A stretch of 64,000 bases of DNA from Aquincola agrisoli (lineage in GTDB: Bacteria > Pseudomonadota > Gammaproteobacteria > Burkholderiales > Burkholderiaceae_C), in NCBI RefSeq assembly GCF_036621135.1, contig NZ_JAZIBG010000041.1, positions 1-64,000 on the forward strand. The letters are read 5' to 3'. Position 1 is the stretch's first letter; each line of letters begins with the position of its first letter. Both the position numbers and the translations under genes were made by a program. This document shows positions 52,904 to 61,805 of this stretch, piece after piece. The notes beneath the pieces are model-generated. The model was not told the DNA's origin, did not search any database, and worked only from the letters and a program-made list of their open reading frames with translations.

Positions 52904-53356
52904 ATGGCCACGATCCGCATCGACCCGCTGCGCACCTTCAACTTCGAGGTGCACTTCATCGGCCTGGCCGTCGTCGGCTTCAGCGAGGTCAGCGGCATCG
53001 CCGTCGACGGCGACGTCGTCGAGTACCGCGAGGGCAACGAGCGCTTCAACCACGTGCGCCGCCTCGCCGGCCTGCGCAAGAACGGCAACCTGACGATGCG
53101 CCGCGGCTACACGCCCGACGACCGCCTCTGGCAGTGGTACGCGCGCATCGCCAACGGCGCCGACGAGCGCTACAACGGCAGCATCGTGCTGCTGAACGAG
53201 GCGCGCGAGGCGGTGATGCGCTGGAACTTCGTCAACGCATGGATCAACAAGATCGACGGCCCGATGCTCAAGGCCGCGGGCAACGAGGTCGCGATCGAGG
53301 CAATGGACGTGGTGCACGAAGGCCTCACGCTCGAACTCGAGTCGCAGGGCGCCTGA
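52904..53356 (+). CDS. eCIS inner tube protein 1
   Basis: A 150-residue tail-tube subunit of the T4 gp19-like family. Typical parts: FNFEVHFIG...FSEVSGIAV near the N terminus, GNLTMRRGYTPDDRLW in the middle and AMDVVHEGLTLEL at the end. Rings of this protein stack into the tube inside the sheath. It directly follows sheath 1 by 13 bases, and GGAGG sits just upstream of its ATG. Confidence 0.92.
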   Translation: MATIRIDPLRTFNFEVHFIGLAVVGFSEVSGIAVDGDVVEYREGNERFNHVRRLAGLRKNGNLTMRRGYTPDDRLWQWYARIANGADERYNGSIVLLNEAREAVMRWNFVNAWINKIDGPMLKAAGNEVAIEAMDVVHEGLTLELESQGA

Positions 53357-53378
53357 CCCCCACCGCGCAAGGCCCGCC

Positions 53379-55388
53379 ATGCAGTCGCTGCTGCGCCCCG
53401 GCGTGACGCTCGAGCACGGCGACGCCGCGCGCGTGCCGCCGGTCGTGCTGCGCACCGACGTCGCCGCGCTCGTCGGCATCGCCGAGCGCGGCCCGCTGGA
53501 CACGCCGCTGCCGGTGGAGTCGATGCGCCAGTTCCATGCCCACTTCGGCGGCTTCGTCGAGGGCGGCTACCTCGCCTGGGCCGCCCGCGGCTTCTTCGAG
53601 AACGGGGGCCGGCGGCTGTGGGTGGTGCGCGTCGCGCACCGCGGCTTCGGCGACGACGGCACCGAGGCGCCGAACACGGCCCGCGCCGCGTCCGCGGACC
53701 TCGCCGACGCGGCCGGCACGCCGGCGCTGCGCCTGGCCGCCTCGTCGCCCGGCGGCTGGGGCAACACGCTCACGCTGCAGTGGTTGGCCTCCGGCGCGGT
53801 GGTGACCGCCGGCCGGGCCGTCGACGCCGGCCGCGCCACGGTGGCCGGCTCGGTGGCGGGTTTCGGCGAAGCCGACCTGGTGCGCATCGAGCAGGGCCCG
53901 GTGGTGCTGCACCGGGTGGTCGCGCGGCTCGACGCCGACACCCGCACGCTGCACTGGATCCACCCCGACGCCGCGCTGCGGCGGCCCGGCCACCGTGCAC
54001 TGTCGGGCATCGACCCGGCGCAGCCGCTGCGGCTCGTGCGCGTGGCCTACGGGCTCGTCGTGCGCGAGCGCGGCGAGGTCGTCGCGAGCCATGCGGACCT
54101 GCACGCCGTGCCCTGGCATCCGCGCTGGATCGGCGCGGTGCTGCGCCTGCCGCCCGCGCCCGCCGGCACGGGGACGGCCGACGTGCCGCGGCCGCCGCCG
54201 CCGGTCGTCGCGCTGCCGTTCGGCGATGCCGGCGAGCCGCCGCTGCCGCTGGCCGTCGTGCCCGGCCAGACGCTGCCGCTCGCCGGCGGCAGCGACGGCC
54301 TGGCCGACCTGCTGGCCGACGAGTTCGTCGGCGAGGAGGCCGCGCCCGCCGACAGCGATTTCGTCCGCCGCCGCAAGACCCGCGGGCTGCGTGCGCTGGC
54401 CGCGATCGACGAGATCGCACTGGTCGCGATGCCCGACCTGCTGATCCGGCCCGCACCGCTGCCCGGCCGGTGGCTGCCCGAACCGCCGCCGCCCGACCCC
54501 TGCACCGGCTGCCCGCCACCGGCACCGCCGCGCCGCGCGCCGCTGGCGCCGGTGGCCGGCGAGGTGCCCGGCCCGTTCGCCGACGAGGATGTGGCACGTG
54601 TGCAGTCGGCGCTGGTCGCGCTCGCCGAGGCCGCCGGCGACCGCTTCGTGCTGCTCGGCGTGCCGCAGCCGCTCGCGCTGCCCGAGCGCTCGCGCAGCGA
54701 CACCATCGCCTGGCGCGCACGCTTCGACAGCCGGGTCGCCGCGTTGTATGCGCCGTGGCTGCGCGTGGCCGACCCGCGGCCGGGCGGCACGACGCGGCTG
54801 GTGCCCGGCTGCGGCCACGTGCTGGGCGTCATCGCCGCGACCGACCTCGCCGAAGGCGTGCAGCGCGCGCCGGCGATCCGCACGCTGGCCGACGTCGTCG
54901 GCCTGTCGCGCGCCGTCGACGACCCCACGCACGCGCTGTGGAACGAGGCCGCCGTCAACACGCTGCGCGTCGAGCGTGCACCGGGCGCCGCGCTCTGCGG
55001 CGCGCGCACGCTCTCGCACGACGCGTCGTACCGCTTCATCAACGTCGTGCGGCTGATCCTGACGATCCGCAAGGCCTGCGACGTGGCGCTGCGCTGGACG
55101 GTCTCCGAGCCGCACGACGCCGCGCTGCGCGCGCAGATCGAGGCCACGCTGCTCGCCATCCTGCGGCTCTTCCACGCCCAGGGGGCGTTCGCCGGCGACA
55201 GCGAGGCGACGAGCTTCTACGCGCGCTGCGACGAATCGCTGAACCCGCCGGCGGAGCGCGACCACGGGCGGCTCGTCGCCGAGGTCGGCATCGCGCCGGC
55301 GGCGCCGGCCGAGTTCATCGTGCTGCGTGTGGGCCGCCAGGCGGGCACGCGCCAGCTCGAGCTGTACGCCCGCAGCGGGGAGACCTGA
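53379..55388 (+). CDS. eCIS contractile sheath protein 2
   Basis: A 669-residue second sheath paralogue, more compact than sheath 1. N-terminal LLRPGVTLEHG and FFENGGRRLWVVRV, core SSPGGWGNTLTL (about 122-133) and a C-terminal half with GHVLGVIAATDLAEGVQRAPA, FINVVRLILTI, FYARCDESLNP. Residues about 150-205 carry one copy of the module found in the sheath 1 insert. Residues about 358-396 are a Pro-rich insert with a CxxC pair (C375, C378) that is unusual for a sheath. In PVC/Afp particles minor sheath proteins occupy the ends of the sheath; that may be the role here. Confidence 0.87.
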   Translation: MQSLLRPGVTLEHGDAARVPPVVLRTDVAALVGIAERGPLDTPLPVESMRQFHAHFGGFVEGGYLAWAARGFFENGGRRLWVVRVAHRGFGDDGTEAPNTARAASADLADAAGTPALRLAASSPGGWGNTLTLQWLASGAVVTAGRAVDAGRATVAGSVAGFGEADLVRIEQGPVVLHRVVARLDADTRTLHWIHPDAALRRPGHRALSGIDPAQPLRLVRVAYGLVVRERGEVVASHADLHAVPWHPRWIGAVLRLPPAPAGTGTADVPRPPPPVVALPFGDAGEPPLPLAVVPGQTLPLAGGSDGLADLLADEFVGEEAAPADSDFVRRRKTRGLRALAAIDEIALVAMPDLLIRPAPLPGRWLPEPPPPDPCTGCPPPAPPRRAPLAPVAGEVPGPFADEDVARVQSALVALAEAAGDRFVLLGVPQPLALPERSRSDTIAWRARFDSRVAALYAPWLRVADPRPGGTTRLVPGCGHVLGVIAATDLAEGVQRAPAIRTLADVVGLSRAVDDPTHALWNEAAVNTLRVERAPGAALCGARTLSHDASYRFINVVRLILTIRKACDVALRWTVSEPHDAALRAQIEATLLAILRLFHAQGAFAGDSEATSFYARCDESLNPPAERDHGRLVAEVGIAPAAPAEFIVLRVGRQAGTRQLELYARSGET

Positions 55389-55937
55389 ATGGCCGGCCGC
55401 GTCGACCCGGTGCTCGGGTGCAACTTCCAGCTCTCGCTGACCGATGCCGCGGCCGGCACCGGCCGGCTGCTGACGACGGTCGCGCTGTCGCCGCTGGTCG
55501 CCGACCCGCTGGCCGGCTTCGCCGAATGCAGCGGCCTGGAGATGCAGCTGGAGACCGACGACTTTCCCGAGGGCGGCAACAACGGCCTCGTGCTGAAGTT
55601 CCCCAAGCGCATGAAGTACGGGGAGATCACGCTGAAGAAAGGCGTGACGAAGCGCACCGACCTCTACGACTGGTGCGCCGGCTTCGCGCAGGGCATCGGC
55701 AGGCGCAAGGACGGCGTCATCACGCTGCGCGACGCGGAGCACCGGCCGTTCATGGTCTGGAGCTTCCGCCGCGCGCTGCCCGTCAAGTGGAGCGGACCGT
55801 CGCTGAACGCGCAGCAGTCGCTGGTCGCGATGGAGTCGCTGACGCTGGTGCACGAGGGGCTGACGCCGCTCGGCGGCGCCGCGGCCCTGGCCAACGCGGT
55901 TGCCGGCGCGGCGGGCGCCGTCCGGAGGCTCTTCTGA
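55389..55937 (+). CDS. eCIS inner tube protein 2
   Basis: A 182-residue second tail-tube paralogue. Recognised by DPVLGCNFQLSL at the start, FAECSGLEMQLE, the KRMKYGEITLKKGVTKRTDL block and MESLTLVHEGLTPL near the end. It begins immediately after the sheath 2 stop (no gap) and overlaps the next gene as TGATG. Position matches Pvc5/Afp5, the tube-initiating ring near the baseplate. A hydrophobic Ala-rich tail (about 160-182) extends beyond the usual domain. Confidence 0.9.
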   Translation: MAGRVDPVLGCNFQLSLTDAAAGTGRLLTTVALSPLVADPLAGFAECSGLEMQLETDDFPEGGNNGLVLKFPKRMKYGEITLKKGVTKRTDLYDWCAGFAQGIGRRKDGVITLRDAEHRPFMVWSFRRALPVKWSGPSLNAQQSLVAMESLTLVHEGLTPLGGAAALANAVAGAAGAVRRLF

Positions 55938-56146
55938 TGGACGAGACCGACCTGCGCATCGGCCAGCTCACCAGCCACGTCCAGGCCTGGGACGGCGGCG
56001 GCTGGCAGGACGCCGCGATGCTGCGCGCGCTGGCCGGCGCGCTGCTGCCGCTGGTGCGCGAGATGCTGGAACACGAGGGCCGCGTGCGCCGCGAACTGTC
56101 GATGCACGACAGCCCGCTGGACCGGGTGACGAGGGGGACGTCATGA
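55937..56146 (+). CDS. Small eCIS protein at the Pvc6 position
   Basis: A 69-residue protein, overlapping its neighbours on both sides (TGATG before, ATGA after). It is mostly helical by composition (DAAMLRALAGALLPLVREML) with an acidic start. I do not recognise a named family. In PVC and Afp clusters a similarly small protein of unknown role (Pvc6/Afp6) lies at exactly this place, between the second tube gene and the LysM gene. Confidence 0.7.
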   Translation: MDETDLRIGQLTSHVQAWDGGGWQDAAMLRALAGALLPLVREMLEHEGRVRRELSMHDSPLDRVTRGTS

Positions 56147-56838
56147 CCATTCCGGCAAAACTCACCTTGATGGTGCAGGTCGGGCCCAACGCCTACGAAG
56201 AGCACGTCGTCGCGTTCAACCCGACCGAGCTGACCTTCGACAAGGGCGTGCAGCTCGCCGAGATCGCGGTGCCCGGGCTCGACGCGCCGCTGTCGCAGTT
56301 CATCCGCGGCAACGCCGAGAAGCTGACGCTGGAGCTGTTCTGCGACAGCACCGAGTCGGGCATGGGCCTGGGCGCGACCTCGGTCACCGCGCAGACCGAC
56401 AAGCTGTTCCAACTCGTCAAGATCCTGCCCGAGGTGCATGCGCCGCCCATCGTCACCGTCTTCTGGCACGACGAGTTCTCCGGCAACCGGCTGCACGACG
56501 CCTGGGGCAACAACCGGCGCACCAGCTTCACCGGCATGGCCGAGAACGTGCGCCAGCGCTTCACGCTCTTCAGCCCCGAGGGCGTGCCGCTGCGCGCGAC
56601 GGTGACGCTGACGCTGCGCGAATACCGCCCGCTGGAGGAGCAGCTGCACGAGCTGAACCTCTCGTCGCCCGACCGCACGCACCGCCATCGCCTGGCCGAG
56701 GCGCAGACGCTGCCCGCGCTGGCGCAGCGCTACTGGCAGCGGCCCGGCCTGTGGCGCGAGCTGGCGCTGGCCAACGGCATCGAGGACCCGCGGCGCCTGC
56801 GCCCCGGCGTGCTGCTGACCATCCCGGCGCTGGAGTGA
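56143..56838 (+). CDS. eCIS LysM tail protein (Pvc7-like)
   Basis: A 231-residue baseplate-linker protein. The N-terminal part (about 1-165) resembles the contractile injection system spike-to-tube connector, with FNPTELTFDKGVQ and LFCDSTESGMG. The C terminus (about 180-231) is a LysM domain: HRHRLAEAQTLPALAQRYW...PRRLRPGVLLTIP. The same layout is found in Pvc7/Afp7, which sits between the tube and the spike. Its start overlaps the preceding stop. Confidence 0.88.
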   Translation: MTIPAKLTLMVQVGPNAYEEHVVAFNPTELTFDKGVQLAEIAVPGLDAPLSQFIRGNAEKLTLELFCDSTESGMGLGATSVTAQTDKLFQLVKILPEVHAPPIVTVFWHDEFSGNRLHDAWGNNRRTSFTGMAENVRQRFTLFSPEGVPLRATVTLTLREYRPLEEQLHELNLSSPDRTHRHRLAEAQTLPALAQRYWQRPGLWRELALANGIEDPRRLRPGVLLTIPALE

Positions 56839-56842
56839 GGCG

Positions 56843-58090
56843 ATGGCCACGACCGAGTTCGTCGAGCTGAAGGCCGCATCGCAGGCCAGCGCGCAGTTCC
56901 GCGTGCCGCGCTTCGAGCTGCGCATCGACGGCGTCAGCCTGCCGCGGCGGGTGCTGCGCGACGTCGTGGAGCTGACCTACCGCGACAAGATCGAGGAAAT
57001 CGACGGCTTCGAGCTGGTCGTCGCCAACTGGGACGGCGAGCGCCGCCGCCACCGCTACATCGGCTCGGAGACCGCGGCCAGCGCCGCCGACCCCGACCTG
57101 CACGAGCTGGAGACGCTGTTCGAGCCCTGCGGCAAGACGGTGACGCTGGCGATGGGCTACGTCGACGAGCTGCAGCCGATGCTGGTGGGCAACTTCGTGA
57201 CGATGGAGCCGCACTTCGCGCCCGGCCAGGCCTCGACGCTGGCGGTGCGCGGGCTCAACCGCCTGCACCGCATGCGCCGCGCGAAGTACGACGGCCAGTG
57301 GCCGGGCGCGAAAAACGCGAAGGCGCTCACCGACAGCGAGATCGCGAAGACCTTCGACGGCCTGGTCGACCCGAAGTGGCGCGGCCAGGGCAACGACGCG
57401 CGCCGCATCCCGATGCCGGTGGTCATCGACCCCTCGGTGGTGAAGGACGAGCCCCGCCTGCCCTACGTGGCGCAGAAGAACGAGTACGACATCGACTTCC
57501 TGTGGCGGCGTGCGCGGCTGCGCGGCTACGTCGTCGAGGTGCGCCCGGCCGATGCCGAGCACAAGACCGAGCACCTGTACTTCGGGCCCAGCAGCCGCGC
57601 CCCCGCGCCCTACCGGCTCAAGTGGGGCGCAGGGCTGCTGGAGGCCAAGGTCACGCTGACGACGGCCAACCAGGTGAAGAAGGTCACCGTGCACGGCTGG
57701 GATCGCCACCGCCAGAAGCCGATCGTCGAAAGCGCCGACTGGAGCGACCCCAAGCTCAAGCGCCTGAACCCGAAGCTGCGCGAGATCGTCGAGCGCTGCG
57801 ACCCGCGCGAGGAACGTGTGGTCACGCAGCCGGTGTTCACGAAGGACGATGCGCGCGCGCTCGCACGCGACCTGCTGCTCGGCCGCGCGCAGGACTTGGT
57901 CAAGCTCAGCGGCAGCGTGGTCGGCCTGCCGCGGCTGCGCGCCGGCTCGCGGGTGCTGATCGAGGGCATCGGCGCCCGGCTGTCGGGCGAGTACTTCGTC
58001 ACCGAGACCACGCACACCCTGGGCCCCGCGGGCTACCTGACGCGCTTCGTCGCGCGGCGCGAGGACCCTGACACCGGCCTGCGCATCTGA
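56843..58090 (+). CDS. eCIS hub protein (phage late control gene D family)
   Basis: A 415-residue protein of the gpD/VgrG-N family, the trimeric hub that carries the spike. Visible blocks are the early FELRIDGVSLPRRVLRDVVELTY, FEPCGKTVTLAMGYVDE, LRGYVVEVRPADAEHKTEHLYF and RAGSRVLIEGIGARLSGEYFVTET. It corresponds to the first half of Pvc8/Afp8. The spike half is encoded separately by the next gene, 15 bases on. Confidence 0.9.
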   Translation: MATTEFVELKAASQASAQFRVPRFELRIDGVSLPRRVLRDVVELTYRDKIEEIDGFELVVANWDGERRRHRYIGSETAASAADPDLHELETLFEPCGKTVTLAMGYVDELQPMLVGNFVTMEPHFAPGQASTLAVRGLNRLHRMRRAKYDGQWPGAKNAKALTDSEIAKTFDGLVDPKWRGQGNDARRIPMPVVIDPSVVKDEPRLPYVAQKNEYDIDFLWRRARLRGYVVEVRPADAEHKTEHLYFGPSSRAPAPYRLKWGAGLLEAKVTLTTANQVKKVTVHGWDRHRQKPIVESADWSDPKLKRLNPKLREIVERCDPREERVVTQPVFTKDDARALARDLLLGRAQDLVKLSGSVVGLPRLRAGSRVLIEGIGARLSGEYFVTETTHTLGPAGYLTRFVARREDPDTGLRI

Positions 58091-58105
58091 CAGGAGCGAC
58101 ACACC

Positions 58106-58612
58106 ATGCAACAGCAGCAGAACGGCGGGATCACGGTGGCGCGCGTGCACGCGGTCGGCGAGGGCGAGCACCTCGGCTGCGTGCAGGTGCAGCTGGCCTG
58201 GGAGGAGCAGCCGCGCCGCCAGTGGCTCGCGGTCGCCTCGCCGATGGCCGGCGCCGAGCGCGGCTGGTTCGTGATGCCGGTGGTGGGCGACGAGGTCATC
58301 GTCGCCTTCGACCAGGCGCAGTTCGACCACGGCTACGTCATCGGCTTCCTGTGGAACCGCCAGCACAAGCCGCCCTCGGAAGACCCGCGCCAGCGCATCT
58401 TCCGCTCGCAGAACGGGCACTGCATCCGCTTCATCGACGCGCCGGAGAAGGACGGCGACAAGGGCCAGCTCGTGATCGAGGACGCGAGCCGCAACACCAT
58501 CGTCTTCGCCAACTCGCACATCACGATCACCGCGCGCGGCCTGGTCGCGATCGACGCGCCGGCCGTGACGATCCTCGGCCGGCCGGTGCGCCAGGTGGGG
58601 CCGCCGATCTGA
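58106..58612 (+). CDS. eCIS spike protein (baseplate assembly protein V family)
   Basis: A 168-residue gpV-type spike. The OB-fold is seen in VQVQLAWEEQPRRQWLAVA, GWFVMPVVGDEVIVAF and GYVIGFLWNRQHKPP. The C terminus (about 115-160) is a run of short beta-strands, ITITARGLVAIDAP, likely a narrow beta-helix. It ends bluntly at VRQVGPPI, where a PAAR tip would normally sit; no separate PAAR gene is seen in the window. It matches the second half of Pvc8. Confidence 0.88.
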   Translation: MQQQQNGGITVARVHAVGEGEHLGCVQVQLAWEEQPRRQWLAVASPMAGAERGWFVMPVVGDEVIVAFDQAQFDHGYVIGFLWNRQHKPPSEDPRQRIFRSQNGHCIRFIDAPEKDGDKGQLVIEDASRNTIVFANSHITITARGLVAIDAPAVTILGRPVRQVGPPI

Positions 58613-58627
58613 CGCGGGGTGCACACG

Positions 58628-59401
58628 ATGGCCACCAAGACGCTCGAGATCCCGCTGCCGCCGCACGTCAAGGCGCGGATCGCGCAGCCGGTGTGCATCC
58701 CGATGCCCAAGCCGGGCAAGGTGTCGATCACGCTGCCCTTCGGCGGCGCGACGATCCAGGCCTTCAACGACATCACCAAGGGCATCCCCGACGACTGCTC
58801 GCTGAGCTTCTCGCTGGCGATGCAGATCGGGCCGGTGCTCGCCAACATGAAGTGCCTGATCGAGGCGCTGCGCGTGGTGGAGCCGCTGGTCACGCTGATC
58901 ACCGCGCTCGGCAAGGCCGACCTGGTCGCGATCGGGCAGGCGCTGCCCAAGTTCGTCGACGCCGTGCCGCCGCTGGTCGAGTGCATCACGAAGTTCTTCC
59001 TCGGCGTGCCGCTGTTCCTGCGCGACCTGCTGCTGCTGCTGGCCAAGCTGCTGCGCTGCGTGGTGGCCTCGCTCAAGAGCGCGCTCAACGTGATGTCCGG
59101 CCTGCAGCTGCAGATCCGGTCCGCCGAGGCCGAGGGCAACACGGCGCTGCTGGCCGCGCTCGAATGCGCGCAGCAGCAGGCGCAGGCCTCGGCCGACCAC
59201 GCGATGTCGGCGATCGACCCGCTGCTCGTGCTGCTGTCGCTGGCCGAGCCGCTGTTCGGGCTGGCCGGCGTCGATCCGATCCAGACGCCGCAGCTCGCGA
59301 GCGACGGCTCGCTCGAGAGCCTGCAGGCCGTCGTCGACGTGCTGGGCACGCTGGCGACGACGCTGCAGACCGTCGCGGAAGCGATCCCCGGTGGAGGCTG
59401 A
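58628..59401 (+). CDS. Hydrophobic helical eCIS protein of unknown role
   Basis: A 257-residue protein that I do not recognise. After a Pro-rich N terminus (1-35) it is almost entirely helical: about 60-110 amphipathic, about 118-150 very hydrophobic (FFLGVPLFLRDLLLLLAKLL), and about 155-210 and 225-252 Ala/Leu/Gln-rich. It contains five cysteines. It occupies the place held by the PAAR-type tip gene (Pvc10) or its neighbours in PVC clusters, between spike and gp25 wedge. The hydrophobic hairpin suggests insertion into, or contact with, a membrane. A structural plug, tip-associated protein or cargo are all possible. A GTG at 58619 is an alternative start. Confidence 0.6.
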   Translation: MATKTLEIPLPPHVKARIAQPVCIPMPKPGKVSITLPFGGATIQAFNDITKGIPDDCSLSFSLAMQIGPVLANMKCLIEALRVVEPLVTLITALGKADLVAIGQALPKFVDAVPPLVECITKFFLGVPLFLRDLLLLLAKLLRCVVASLKSALNVMSGLQLQIRSAEAEGNTALLAALECAQQQAQASADHAMSAIDPLLVLLSLAEPLFGLAGVDPIQTPQLASDGSLESLQAVVDVLGTLATTLQTVAEAIPGGG

Positions 59402-59402
59402 G

Positions 59403-59798
59403 ATGCGCGACGACTTCCTCGGCTGCGGCCTGGCGTTCCCCTTGCGGGTCGACGCCGCCGGCCGGCTCGCGAGCGCCGCCGGCGAGGCGCGGGTGGAGGA
59501 CGCGATCCACCTCGTGCTGTCGACACGCCCGGGCGAGCGCGTGATGCTGCCCGGCTTTGGCTGCGCGGTGCACGACCTCGTCTATGCGCCGAACAACGCC
59601 GCCACGCGCACGCGGGCGGTCGATGCGGTGCGGCGCGCGCTGACGCAGCTGGAGGCGCGCATCGACGTGCTCGACGTGCGCGCCGACACCAGCCCCGGCG
59701 AGCCGAACCTGCTGCTGCTGCGCGTCGACTACCGGTTGCGCGCGAACAACGCGGTGGGCAACCTCGTCTACCCGTTCTTCCTGCTCGAGGCGGCCTGA
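59403..59798 (+). CDS. eCIS baseplate wedge protein (gp25 family)
   Basis: A 131-residue GPW/gp25-family protein with N-terminal FLGCGLAFPLRVD, the family core HLVLSTRPGERVMLPGFGCAV and DLVYAPN. The EPR-type segment of the family is replaced here by GERVMLPGFG. It is the wedge protein that nucleates sheath assembly at the baseplate (Pvc9/Afp9). The ATG at 59403 follows the previous stop by one base. Confidence 0.9.
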   Translation: MRDDFLGCGLAFPLRVDAAGRLASAAGEARVEDAIHLVLSTRPGERVMLPGFGCAVHDLVYAPNNAATRTRAVDAVRRALTQLEARIDVLDVRADTSPGEPNLLLLRVDYRLRANNAVGNLVYPFFLLEAA

Positions 59799-59810
59799 AG
59801 GGAGAGCACG

Positions 59811-61805
59811 ATGCCGCTCGCCGACCACCTGCCCGTCATCGACGACCGCCGGCACGCCGACCTCGTCGCCGAGGCGCGTGCGCGCATCCCGCGCTACACG
59901 CCCGAATGGACCGACCTCAACGACAACGAGCCCGGCATGGCCGTGGTGCAGCTGATGGCCTGGCTGGCCGAGATGCTGCTCTTCCGCCTGGGCCAGGTGC
60001 CGCAGCTCAACCGCGTGAAGTTCCTGGCGCTGATCGGCATGCGCCTGTCGCCGGCACGCGCGGCCTCGGCCGAGGTCGGCTTCGGCACCGTGGCCGGCTT
60101 CCCCGAGCCGACGGTGATCGTGCCGCTGCACACGCAGGTCGCCGCCGAGCCGCCGGGCGGCGGCGCGCCGGTGGTCTTCGAGACCGAGGCGCCGCTGGTC
60201 GCGATCACCGCCGCGCTGGACGCCGTGCTGCTCGACAGCGGCTTCGAGCTGGTCGACGCCAGCGCCGCCAATGCCGATGCCGAGACCGGCTTCGCGCCCT
60301 TCGGCCGCACCCCGCGCGCCGGCGCTGCGCTGATGCTCGGCTTCACGTCCGACCTGCCCTTCCCCGCCGGCGTGCTCGACCTCGCGTTCTTCGTGCAGCC
60401 GCCGCGGGGCGGCCGCGGCCGGGCCCCGCGGGTGGTGCCCGGCGGCAGCGTCGCGCCGCGGGCGCCGGCGACGCTGGCCTGGGAGCACTGGAACGGCAGC
60501 GAGTGGGTGCCGCTGGACCTGCTCGACGACGGCACGCTGGCCTTCACGCGCAGCGGCCACGTGCGGCTGCAGCTGCCCACGGCCCAGGCGCCGGCCGGCG
60601 TGCCGGAGCCGGCCGTGATGGGCGGCACCGCCGGCGCGCGCTACTGGCTGCGCGCGCGGCTCGCCGCCGGCGCGTACACCACCGGCCCGGTGCTCGCCGC
60701 GGTGCGCACGAACACCGTCGCGGTGCGGCAGGCGCAGAGCGTGGACGGCGAGATCCTCGGCCGCGCCACGGGGCTCGACGACCAGGTCTACCGCCTCGCC
60801 AATGCGCCGGTGCTCGCCGGCAGCCTGGTGCTGCAGGTCGACGAGGGCCCGGGCTTCGAGACCTGGACCGAGGTGGACGACTTCTACGCGTCCGGCCCCG
60901 AGGACCGCCACTACGTGCTCGACCGCAGCACCGGGGACGTGCGCTTCGGCCGGGGCGCGGCGCTGAGGGTGCCGATGGCCAACCCCAACCGGCCGTCGAA
61001 CGTGCTGGCGCTCGCCTACCGCTTCGGCGGCGGCGCGGCCGGCAACGTGCCCGCCGGCGCCATCAACGCGCTGCGCGCCTCGGTGCCGGGCATCGATGCC
61101 GACGCGGTGGCGAACCTGCAGCCCGCCGGCGGCGGCACCGACGAGGAAACGCTCGAAGCCGCCGAGGAACGGGCGCAGCAGCAGCTCAAGAGCCGCGAGC
61201 GCGCGGTCACCGCGGAAGACTTCGAGCTGCACGCGAAGGCGGCGGGCGCGGCGCGCGCGCAGTCGCTGCCGCTGGTGCATCCCGACTTCCCGGGCCTGCA
61301 GGTGCCGGGCGTCGTCAGCGTCGTCGTGGTGCCGCCGGCAGCGCAGGCCGATCCGCTGGCCGACCCCGCGCCCCTGCCTACCGAGGCGCTGCTGCGCGAC
61401 GTGTGCGCCGAACTCGACGCGCGGCGCCTCCTGACCACCGAGCTGTACGTGGTCGCGCCGCGCTACCGCGAGGTGGTGGTCGCGGCGACCCTGTCGTGCC
61501 GCGCGGGCGTCGACCTCGCGTCGGTCAAGCAGCAGGCGCTGGTGGCGCTGCAGCGCTGGTTCCACCCGCTGGTCGGCGGCGACGACGCGACGGCGGACGA
61601 CGACGGCGCGGGCTGGCCCTTCGGCGGCGACATCTACCACTCGGCGCTGGTGCAGCGGCTGCTGCTGCCGGGCGTGCGCCGGGTCAACGATGTGCGGCTG
61701 TGGATCGACGGCGTCGAGCAGCCGGCCTGCAGCGATGTGGCGCTGGACGACGGCGTGCTGCTCGCCAGCGGCGCGCACCAGCTCACGATGGTGGCCGAGC
61801 GATGA
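59811..61805 (+). CDS. eCIS baseplate protein J (gp6-like)
   Basis: A 664-residue putative baseplate assembly protein of the J/gp47 family (TIGR02243 type, Pvc11-like). Typical features are RYTPEWTDLNDNEPGMAVVQLMAWLAEML near the start (split here for length: RYTPEWTDLNDNEPGM, then a hydrophobic helix), FGRGAALRVP in the middle, GGTDEETLEAAEERA and the C-terminal VAATLSCRAGVDL and FGGDIYHSALVQRLL blocks. It forms the iris of the baseplate with the next gene product. Its stop overlaps the following start as ATGA. Confidence 0.91.
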   Translation: MPLADHLPVIDDRRHADLVAEARARIPRYTPEWTDLNDNEPGMAVVQLMAWLAEMLLFRLGQVPQLNRVKFLALIGMRLSPARAASAEVGFGTVAGFPEPTVIVPLHTQVAAEPPGGGAPVVFETEAPLVAITAALDAVLLDSGFELVDASAANADAETGFAPFGRTPRAGAALMLGFTSDLPFPAGVLDLAFFVQPPRGGRGRAPRVVPGGSVAPRAPATLAWEHWNGSEWVPLDLLDDGTLAFTRSGHVRLQLPTAQAPAGVPEPAVMGGTAGARYWLRARLAAGAYTTGPVLAAVRTNTVAVRQAQSVDGEILGRATGLDDQVYRLANAPVLAGSLVLQVDEGPGFETWTEVDDFYASGPEDRHYVLDRSTGDVRFGRGAALRVPMANPNRPSNVLALAYRFGGGAAGNVPAGAINALRASVPGIDADAVANLQPAGGGTDEETLEAAEERAQQQLKSRERAVTAEDFELHAKAAGAARAQSLPLVHPDFPGLQVPGVVSVVVVPPAAQADPLADPAPLPTEALLRDVCAELDARRLLTTELYVVAPRYREVVVAATLSCRAGVDLASVKQQALVALQRWFHPLVGGDDATADDDGAGWPFGGDIYHSALVQRLLLPGVRRVNDVRLWIDGVEQPACSDVALDDGVLLASGAHQLTMVAER

